DNA from: Spirochaeta sp.
GTDB lineage: Bacteria > Spirochaetota > Spirochaetia > Spirochaetales_E > Spirochaetaceae_B
Direction of reading: 5' to 3'
NCBI GenBank assembly: GCA_030590585.1
Contig: JAUUYD010000029.1
Coordinates: forward strand, 1 to 11,619
Length of the DNA stretch: 11,619 nucleotides
Both the position numbers and the translations under genes were made by a program. Below the pieces are notes generated by a model. It was given only the letters and a program-made list of their open reading frames with translations. It had not been told where the DNA came from and did no database searches. Shown here one piece after another: positions 1 to 5,624 of the stretch (position 1 is the first letter of the stretch; the number at the start of each line of letters is the position of its first letter).

Positions 1-6
1 TGATTT

Positions 7-95
7 GAAACCGGGTAGATGATCTGACTCACGAAGATACTTCGCTCACAGCGGCGGCACCGTGGAGGCTTTTACCTCACTTCCCACCTGATTTC
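7..95 (-). promoter_or_regulatory. Cobalamin (B12) riboswitch aptamer, compact form
   Basis: Read on the minus strand, this stretch carries the ordered conserved blocks of the cobalamin riboswitch family: GGGAAG (80-85), a small GAGGU-AAAA-GCCUC hairpin, the CCGCCGCUGUGAG core (45-57), a 6-bp hairpin GCGAAG-UAU-CUUCGU (31-45), and the B12-box-like GAGUCAGAUCAUCUACCC (13-30). The closing stem P1 is visible: GAAAUC (90-95) pairs with GGUUUC (7-12), including two G-U/U-G-type wobbles at most. The peripheral arms are short, so this resembles the small subclass rather than the roughly 200-nt E. coli btuB type. Only six more nucleotides remain before the window edge, so the partner of the CCGC kissing loop, the expression platform and the regulated gene all lie outside to the left. 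Known targets of the family are B12 uptake, B12 synthesis or B12-independent isoenzymes; which applies here cannot be seen. Confidence 0.88.
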
Positions 96-103
96 ATACA
101 AAC

Positions 104-132
104 AATTTGACAGGATATTTTTCAATCGTCAA
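104..132 (-). promoter_or_regulatory. Candidate promoter of the riboswitch transcript
   Basis: On the minus strand a TTGACG -35 (132 to 127) is followed after 17 nt by CAAATT (109 to 104), a weak -10. Transcription starting about 7 nt later, near 97, would begin just before the first P1 nucleotide of the riboswitch at 95, which is the expected geometry. It lies between the stop of the MBL/cNMP gene (144) and the riboswitch. The -10 matches consensus at only about three positions, so readthrough from the upstream gene remains possible. No convincing terminator was seen between the two. Confidence 0.3.
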
Positions 133-143
133 GTACGGGATGA

Positions 144-2309
144 TTATTTCCTGTATTCGGCAAGAGTCCATCCAAGTATGGGAATCTCACGAATCATTTT
201 TCCAGGCAGAACAGCTACCCAGCATTCATTTCTGGCCGTCCAGGAGACAGTCGCCGGGGATTGTGTGACTGCCGTCACAAACGGCAGCACGGATTGCAGA
301 TTCATCCATTCTCCCTGTTCCAGGGTCTCAGATCCGTAATTTTCTGATTGTGAAACAGAACCACTTCTTAAAATATAAAGTTCATCTCTGCCGGATTTTA
401 TTTTTTTACCCTTCTTCCATGTTTTCTCTTTTATAACAGCAGCAAGCTCATCCAGTCTCGGGCAGGAGATGACATATCCCGGAAATAAACCTGAATAAAG
501 AAAACGGCGGTTTCCCAGTATTCCAAGGCGCTTCTCAATCATTTCAGACTTATTTAAAGCATGCACATAGAGATCTCCGGGGATACGCAGGGCCTTTATG
601 TGGTTTCGTGAGCGGTAGGTGGAACCTGCCGGCTGATGGCTTAGAAATTCTTCTTCACCTATCAGGCTGCCGGCGGTAAACCTTATGGAAGGAACCCCCT
701 TGCTCTTTAATGCATCAACAGTACCGGTAATAATTAACATCAATGATTCGGGGATGCTGTTTTTCTTCAGAATCGGGGTTCCGGGAGCTATCACCTGAAC
801 CTTACCGTTGAGCAGCAGGTTGAAATCCTCCCGGGGTAAACCGGGGAATGTCCGTTCCAGCAAAGCCGCGGAAATATCACGCAGCCGGTCTGCTCTATCC
901 GGTATCAGGATGTCAACCTGTCCGAAAGAAACACTGGCCCCGATATCTTTTTCGGCGTGACTCAAGCCTCCCTCGGTATGACTCAGTATCAGCCTGTGTG
1001 AGGGGTCGTCGGTAAAATCCTCTGCAAACCCATGGATGAGGCCCCGGCCGACATCTATTTTTTTAACATCCGCCATACGATGATATTCGGCGAATACACG
1101 GTCCTTGAATTCTGCCGAGATACCGTCAGGAGCAATAAATCCCTCCAGCACCTTACTTGATATGATATCGGCAAGATGGGCATAAGATTTGTAACCACCT
1201 TCCCACAAGGCGCGAAAAAACATGATTGTCGTTTCAAGTGGATGAGGTGACATGGTTGGGCGAACTTCAAGGCCTTCAATTACGTTCCAGCAGTCTTCAT
1301 CCAGATAATTAATATTCACCAGATGGTCGAGGAATTCCGGTTCCCGCTCCAATAAGGCCGCGCATTTAAAACGCACAGTGGCAATAACCGGTTTTGTCGC
1401 AAAAACATTAACCTTCCTGTCTCCTCTGAGGAGGCAGGTCAATCCGGCAAAGTGGTCGTCATGGGCATGAGTGATGAAAAGACCTTGTATCTCCGCGATA
1501 TCAATACCGAGGGCTTCAAGTGAATAATCAATACCCGGACCTGCATCAATAAGATATTTTTTGCCGCGGTAGGTGATTAAACTTCCCATACAGGGCCTGT
1601 CAGGGTCCCAGCCGTTTCCCTCTCCAATATGCGTGATTGAGAAATATCCGCCGTCTTCATCAACATTATTGAGAGTGTATGATGCCGACCAGTCTTTATC
1701 ATCAGGCAGATTCATATCCACTTGAATTGACTGATTTTTGTACTTGAAGGTGTACAGGTTATTCCCATCCCGAATCAGAGTAACATTACCGGGGAGCTGA
1801 ACTTTGCCTGTATCCACCGATTTGACATCAACCAGTTCATGGGGTGATTTAATTCCCCCCGGGGCAAATTTTAATTTCAGCCGCCATAATTCTTCAAGCT
1901 GATCTTCGTGAATCCCGGCTTCCCTCATCTCCTCTTTTGTAACAAGCCCGTAGGTTCCTCTATATATATAACTGAGTACCGCCTCAGCACGTTCAGACAA
2001 ACCGGTCAGTATGGGTTTTGATCCGTTATTACCCGGATGTCCGGGTATCACCATACCCTGCCGGTAGAGCATATGCAGAACCGGAAACTCGGCAAGATTC
2101 CAGAATCTGCCCCTTTGTATGGCAACATCGGAAAGAAGTATGGCATTCGGACCTATTTCATAAACCACAGCGTCCAGCTCAATCTTCTTCACAAGGCCCA
2201 GACGCATAAGATGTTTTATGCTGTCCATCGGTGCACCGCAGAGGACGCGGAGATCCGCTTCGTGTATTTCAACCCACCAGACACCCGGTAGTACCGGTAT
2301 TTTAGTCAT
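144..2309 (-). CDS. MBL-fold hydrolase with two cyclic-nucleotide-binding-like domains (DdPDE5/6-like)
   Basis: A 721-aa protein. Residues 1 to about 200 form an N-terminal region I cannot assign. An MBL domain follows with the metal motif HAHDDH (H281, H283, D285, H286, counted from the ATG), preceded by LIDAGPG and followed by SPHPLETT and LSHTEGG, which supply plausible further histidine ligands. The first cNMP-like domain (about 500-595) has a phosphate-cassette-like stretch, GSLIGEEEF, then a Ser/Arg-rich turn. The second (about 613-721) keeps the fold pattern (YILRSGSV, EQGEW) but lacks the Gly-Glu and Arg of a working cassette. MBL plus two cNMP domains is the layout of Dictyostelium GbpA/GbpB, which hydrolyse cAMP and are activated by cyclic nucleotides, so a cyclic nucleotide phosphodiesterase is the best guess. 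No signal peptide or membrane segment is seen. I prefer ATG 2309 (MTKIPVLPG) because a TATAAT ends 7 nt upstream. An in-frame GTG at 2327 with a weak GAG in front is the alternative. The gene diverges from glpK. Confidence 0.8.
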   Translation of the reverse strand: MTKIPVLPGVWWVEIHEADLRVLCGAPMDSIKHLMRLGLVKKIELDAVVYEIGPNAILLSDVAIQRGRFWNLAEFPVLHMLYRQGMVIPGHPGNNGSKPILTGLSERAEAVLSYIYRGTYGLVTKEEMREAGIHEDQLEELWRLKLKFAPGGIKSPHELVDVKSVDTGKVQLPGNVTLIRDGNNLYTFKYKNQSIQVDMNLPDDKDWSASYTLNNVDEDGGYFSITHIGEGNGWDPDRPCMGSLITYRGKKYLIDAGPGIDYSLEALGIDIAEIQGLFITHAHDDHFAGLTCLLRGDRKVNVFATKPVIATVRFKCAALLEREPEFLDHLVNINYLDEDCWNVIEGLEVRPTMSPHPLETTIMFFRALWEGGYKSYAHLADIISSKVLEGFIAPDGISAEFKDRVFAEYHRMADVKKIDVGRGLIHGFAEDFTDDPSHRLILSHTEGGLSHAEKDIGASVSFGQVDILIPDRADRLRDISAALLERTFPGLPREDFNLLLNGKVQVIAPGTPILKKNSIPESLMLIITGTVDALKSKGVPSIRFTAGSLIGEEEFLSHQPAGSTYRSRNHIKALRIPGDLYVHALNKSEMIEKRLGILGNRRFLYSGLFPGYVISCPRLDELAAVIKEKTWKKGKKIKSGRDELYILRSGSVSQSENYGSETLEQGEWMNLQSVLPFVTAVTQSPATVSWTARNECWVAVLPGKMIREIPILGWTLAEYRK

Positions 2310-2316
2310 ATATATT

Positions 2317-2345
2317 ATTATATGCACGTTTTCTCACAGTATCCA
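2317..2345 (-). promoter_or_regulatory. Candidate promoter of the MBL/cNMP gene
   Basis: On the minus strand TGGATA (2345 to 2340, four of six matches to TTGACA) is separated by 17 nt from a perfect TATAAT (2322 to 2317). The hexamer ends 7 nt before ATG 2309, so transcription would start at or next to the start codon and the mRNA would be leaderless. The -35 lies inside the left arm of the 11-bp inverted repeat. If the upstream GTG 2327 were the real start, this promoter could not be correct. Confidence 0.45.
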
Positions 2346-2398
2346 TTCAATTTTTTTAAGAAGATAATTATCGACAAAAACACCCTGTTGAATGGATA
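2340..2398. promoter_or_regulatory. Operator-like dyad between the MBL/cNMP gene and glpK
   Basis: TATCCATTCAA (2340-2350) and TTGAATGGATA (2388-2398) are perfect 11-bp inverted repeats. Between them is a perfect 10-bp palindrome, GATAATTATC (2363-2372), close to the centre of the dyad. The left arm covers the predicted -35 of the MBL/cNMP gene; the right arm covers the predicted glpK -10. This is the placement expected of paired sites for a regulator acting on both divergent genes. The arms could also form an RNA hairpin with a 37-nt loop. The regulator is unknown: no regulator gene lies in the window, and the arms do not match a binding site I recognise. Confidence 0.5.
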
Positions 2399-2400
2399 AT
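2371..2400 (+). promoter_or_regulatory. Candidate glpK promoter
   Basis: TCGACA (2371-2376, five of six to TTGACA) and GATAAT (2395-2400, five of six to TATAAT) are 18 nt apart. The -10 ends 6 nt before ATG 2407, predicting a start site at or just beside the start codon. The six intervening bases happen to be GGAGGT, but they directly touch the ATG and are too close to serve as a normal ribosome binding site. If translation instead began at ATG 2392, that start would lie upstream of the predicted transcript. Confidence 0.45.
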
Positions 2401-2406
2401 GGAGGT

Positions 2407-3885
2407 ATGTCCCGTAACATACTTGCTCTTGATCAGGGAACAACAAGTTCCCGAGCCATTATTTTCAATAATAACGGCAGTAAAATTTCATCTGCTCAGA
2501 AAGATTTCACACAATATACCCCGAGGGAATCCTGGGTTGAACATAATCCGGAGGAAATTTGGGAGAGCCAATTAGCCGCCGCCCGTGAAGCAATAGAGAA
2601 TGCTGCAGGCAAAGAAAATTCCATTGAAGCAATAGGCATCACCAACCAAAGAGAAACCACCGTTCTATGGGAACGAAGCAGCGGGAAAGCTGTCGGACCC
2701 GCCATTGTATGGCAATGCCGCAGAAGCACCGGGATTTGTAAAAGACTCAAAGATGCCGGACACGAAGAGACAATCCGTGAACGTACCGGATTAATGCTCG
2801 ACCCCTATTTTTCAGGAACCAAGATCAGATGGAGACTGGAAGAAGATCCTGAGCTTGCGATTAGAGCAGCGAAAGGGGAAATCCTTTTCGGAACCATAGA
2901 CAGCTGGCTCTTATGGAAACTCACCGCCGGCAGAGTCCATGCAACCGATGTCTCAAATGCTTCAAGAACAATGCTCATGAATCTGAAAACCGGTGAATGG
3001 GATGAAAAGATGCTGGAAATACTTGATATTCCCCGGCAGATACTGCCTGAGATTCGCCCTTCTGTTGGATTGTTCGGAATGACAGACCCTTCATTGTTCG
3101 GATGTTCCATACCGATTACAGGCATCGCCGGAGATCAGAATGCCGCACTCTTCGGTCACAGAGCCTTTGAGCCCGGGGATGTAAAGAACACATACGGGAC
3201 CGGATGTTTTATGCTGATGAATGTAGGTAAAGAGCCGGTTAAGTCGTCCGGCGGACTGTTAAGCACCGTTGCATGGGGTATAAACGGTAAACTCACATAC
3301 GCACTGGAAGGCAGTGTATTCATGGCCGGAGCTCTATTGCAGTGGCTGCGGGATGATTTGGAACTGGTGAAAAGCGTTCAGGAAATCGACCGTCTCGCCG
3401 AGGAAACGGCTGATGCCGGAGGTGTGTATTTAATTCCGGCATATCAGGGTTTGGGAACACCATGGTGGAGCAGCAGCGCCCGGGGAACCCTCACCGGGCT
3501 TACCAGGGCAAGTAAAAAAAAGCATATCTGCCGCGCTTTTCTTGAATCCATCGCTTATCGCAGCAAGGACGTCATTAATGTAATGATTTCTGATTCCGGC
3601 CGTGAATTGAAGCATTTACGTGTCGACGGGGGGGTAACCAACAGTAATATTCTGATGAGATTTCAGGCTGATCTCCTTGGAATTCCTGTTGAGCGTCCTT
3701 CTTCTGTTGAAATAACAGTGTTGGGAGCAGCTCTGATGGCCGGCCTGGGGGCAGGATTATGGAAGAATCTGGACGACCTGAAGGGTTTGCCTGACAATGA
3801 TACCATATTTATACCGGAAATGACGGAAACCAGACGTAATGAACTTTATAACGGATGGCTTGATAAGGTAAAAAGAATTATTTAA
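2407..3885 (+). CDS. glpK: Glycerol kinase
   Basis: Phosphorylates glycerol to sn-glycerol 3-phosphate with ATP in the cytoplasm, the entry step of glycerol catabolism and a lipid precursor source. The FGGY-kinase landmarks are all present: ALDQGTTSSR near the N-terminus, ITNQRETT, AIVWQCRR, DPYFSGTK, GIAGDQNAALFG with the catalytic Asp (codon at 3133), TYGTGCFMLMN, ESIAYRSKDV and LRVDGGVTNSN. About 492 residues from ATG 2407, normal for the family. ATG 2407 gives the usual five residues before ALDQG; ATG 2392 would add DNGGM and has no ribosome binding site. The loop before GIAGDQ reads TDPSLFGCSIPIT. It lacks the GGxGGTR loop that binds fructose-1,6-bisphosphate in E. coli, and, by alignment from memory, has Ser where Gram-positive enzymes carry the phosphorylated His. 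No glpF or glpD lies nearby. A HEAT-repeat gene follows after 11 nt. Confidence 0.96.
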   Translation: MSRNILALDQGTTSSRAIIFNNNGSKISSAQKDFTQYTPRESWVEHNPEEIWESQLAAAREAIENAAGKENSIEAIGITNQRETTVLWERSSGKAVGPAIVWQCRRSTGICKRLKDAGHEETIRERTGLMLDPYFSGTKIRWRLEEDPELAIRAAKGEILFGTIDSWLLWKLTAGRVHATDVSNASRTMLMNLKTGEWDEKMLEILDIPRQILPEIRPSVGLFGMTDPSLFGCSIPITGIAGDQNAALFGHRAFEPGDVKNTYGTGCFMLMNVGKEPVKSSGGLLSTVAWGINGKLTYALEGSVFMAGALLQWLRDDLELVKSVQEIDRLAEETADAGGVYLIPAYQGLGTPWWSSSARGTLTGLTRASKKKHICRAFLESIAYRSKDVINVMISDSGRELKHLRVDGGVTNSNILMRFQADLLGIPVERPSSVEITVLGAALMAGLGAGLWKNLDDLKGLPDNDTIFIPEMTETRRNELYNGWLDKVKRII

Positions 3886-3896
3886 AGGAGTAGGAG

Positions 3897-5624
3897 ATGC
3901 CTGGATTGAGTGTCAATGAAGAAATAAAATCGGCCATTCAAAGCCGTAATCCATCCCGGAATTTTCTGAAGCATCTGAATCTTTACGGTGAAGATTCAGT
4001 ATTTGACGCTTTGGATACTTATCTTGGTGACCTTCCTGACGGGCAGAAGATCAGAAAAATAACCCTTGCCCTTAATCGCCCTGAAACTGATCTTCGTAAA
4101 ATGGCCGAATCACCAAAAGAATCATACAGGCGTGTTTCCAGACTGATACTCCTGAATAATTCAGCGGGAATAACCCAGGATCCTCTTCTTCAAAAGGGAC
4201 TATGGGACAAGTCTGCAATAATCAGGAGCGACTCGGCACGTTTCACCGGGACAGGAACGGACAGAACCCGCCTTTTCAATCAACTGATTAAACTGATACG
4301 TGAAGACCCTTCTGCCCGGGTAAGAAAATCAGCAGGAAAACGTCTGGCCGAATCATTCGCGGATTTATACACAGTCGACTTCAATGGATTTCCTCCCCTT
4401 TCTAAAATGCTCATTATTGATGCCATGGGAGGGTACACCCGTGCGGATGAGGAACAGGTTGAATCACTGATGCAGTCCAAAGACAGGGAAACCGCTTTCA
4501 GGGCTGCAAGAACTCTTCAAAAGTGGGGAACATTGAAACGCCTGTTCAATGAGAAGAACGGAAAAGGAAACAGTATTCTAAAGAAGGCTGCGTCACTTGG
4601 TATCGCGGATTATATAGAAGATATTGAGCTTAACAATAATAACAGGGAACAGGCTGTAAACCTTGCGGGGCAAGCCGGCCGGGATGATCTGGTCCGATTA
4701 ATCAGTCAGGCAGAAAACAAACCCGTCACAGCCGAGAATATAATTCCTTTCACATTGTTTGACATGGAAGAAATCCTGAAAAAACTGAAAACAATGAGTT
4801 CGGAGGAACGAAGCGAATCGATCAATCAGCTTCCTGTAGAAGATCAGGGTTTCAGAGAGACTGTCGAAATGGCGTTTCCTCCTCCTGATAATGATATAAA
4901 TTCCCGAATTCTTTTCGAAATGGCTCGATCGGGACACTGGAAGGGATGGTCCGGCCGATTGATGAAGGCACTCGGTTCCGAAGATCCCGACATCCGTAAA
5001 TCCGCAATTACAGCCCTTGCTGATCTAGACCCGAAAGCGTCAGTTTCTGAACTGCCTCCACTTCTGATGGACAACATCGATAGAGTCCGAAGGTCGGCGG
5101 CCTGTGCCCTGGCTTCAATACCCTCAGGGAGGGGTTGCCCTCATCTGGCCGATCTTCTGAATATGGAAACAGAAGGAGAAGCTCTAAATGCTGTTTATGA
5201 TGGGATACGTGATGCCGGTGGAGCGGCTTTGGCCCGCTGTATTCTTGATGAATCGGTAAATATCAGTATGTCAGCAGCCGGTGAGTTATTGAATAAAGGT
5301 ATTGACGAAGTTGGAGTGGAACTTCTTGCTGACGGATTGACCGATGAAACCGAATTTACAGCACTCTTGAAAAATGCGGGGTACGCCTGTGGAAAATCCA
5401 TATTGAAAGCCTGGCCTGCACTGGATGAAAATGTCGGAAAAAGACTGCTCTCATGCCTTATCTCTTCAAACTGGGCTGAATCAATCCCCGATATATATGA
5501 TGCGGAATTAATTGATACTTTCAAATTATTGAAAAAAGAGGAGCGGGAGAAACTACTCACGCCTGTTCTGAAAAAAACCGGCGGAAGCACCCGCCGGCAG
5601 ATTAGAAAAATTATGAAAAGTTGA
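3897..5624 (+). CDS. HEAT-repeat protein of unknown function
   Basis: A 575-aa, entirely helical and soluble-looking protein with no signal peptide or membrane segment. HEAT-type helix pairs are clearest at about residues 355-425 (SEDPDIRKSAITALADLDP, then NIDRVRRSAACALASI). Weaker ones occur near 140-160 (DPSARVRKSAGKRLAESF) and 195-210. The C-terminal third is helical but degenerate. HEAT solenoids usually act as protein-binding scaffolds, and no catalytic motif is seen. The start is secure: AGGAG (3886-3890) sits 6 nt before the ATG. It lies 11 nt after glpK, so the two are probably co-transcribed, although a link to glycerol metabolism is only inference. Its last 14 bp overlap the end of the convergent gpmI, and the final codons also encode the gpmI terminator hairpin. 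No terminator for the plus strand was found. Confidence 0.85.
   Translation: MPGLSVNEEIKSAIQSRNPSRNFLKHLNLYGEDSVFDALDTYLGDLPDGQKIRKITLALNRPETDLRKMAESPKESYRRVSRLILLNNSAGITQDPLLQKGLWDKSAIIRSDSARFTGTGTDRTRLFNQLIKLIREDPSARVRKSAGKRLAESFADLYTVDFNGFPPLSKMLIIDAMGGYTRADEEQVESLMQSKDRETAFRAARTLQKWGTLKRLFNEKNGKGNSILKKAASLGIADYIEDIELNNNNREQAVNLAGQAGRDDLVRLISQAENKPVTAENIIPFTLFDMEEILKKLKTMSSEERSESINQLPVEDQGFRETVEMAFPPPDNDINSRILFEMARSGHWKGWSGRLMKALGSEDPDIRKSAITALADLDPKASVSELPPLLMDNIDRVRRSAACALASIPSGRGCPHLADLLNMETEGEALNAVYDGIRDAGGAALARCILDESVNISMSAAGELLNKGIDEVGVELLADGLTDETEFTALLKNAGYACGKSILKAWPALDENVGKRLLSCLISSNWAESIPDIYDAELIDTFKLLKKEEREKLLTPVLKKTGGSTRRQIRKIMKS
5571..5597 (-). terminator. Intrinsic terminator of gpmI, inside the HEAT gene
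   Basis: On the minus strand CCGGCGG (5597 to 5591) and CCGCCGG (5584 to 5578) form a perfect 7-bp GC stem around a 6-nt loop, GUGCUU. It is followed at once by seven U residues (plus-strand A run 5571-5577). This is a textbook rho-independent terminator starting 14 nt after the gpmI stop codon. It works in one direction only, since the plus strand has no T run after the stem. Confidence 0.9.

Noticed and set aside
107..132. TTGAC/GTCAA inverted repeat as a terminator of the MBL/cNMP gene
   Set aside because: Only 5 bp with a 16-nt loop and no proper U run; the same bases make a better -35 for the riboswitch transcript.
2321..2339. CRP-like half site (TGTGA) upstream of the MBL/cNMP gene
   Set aside because: Only one half matches; the second half is GTGCA rather than TCACA, so a cAMP-receptor site is not supported.
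2401..2406. GGAGGT as the glpK ribosome binding site
   Set aside because: It touches ATG 2407 with no spacer, and no other in-frame start codon lies 5-10 nt downstream. It may help weakly but does not fit normal spacing.
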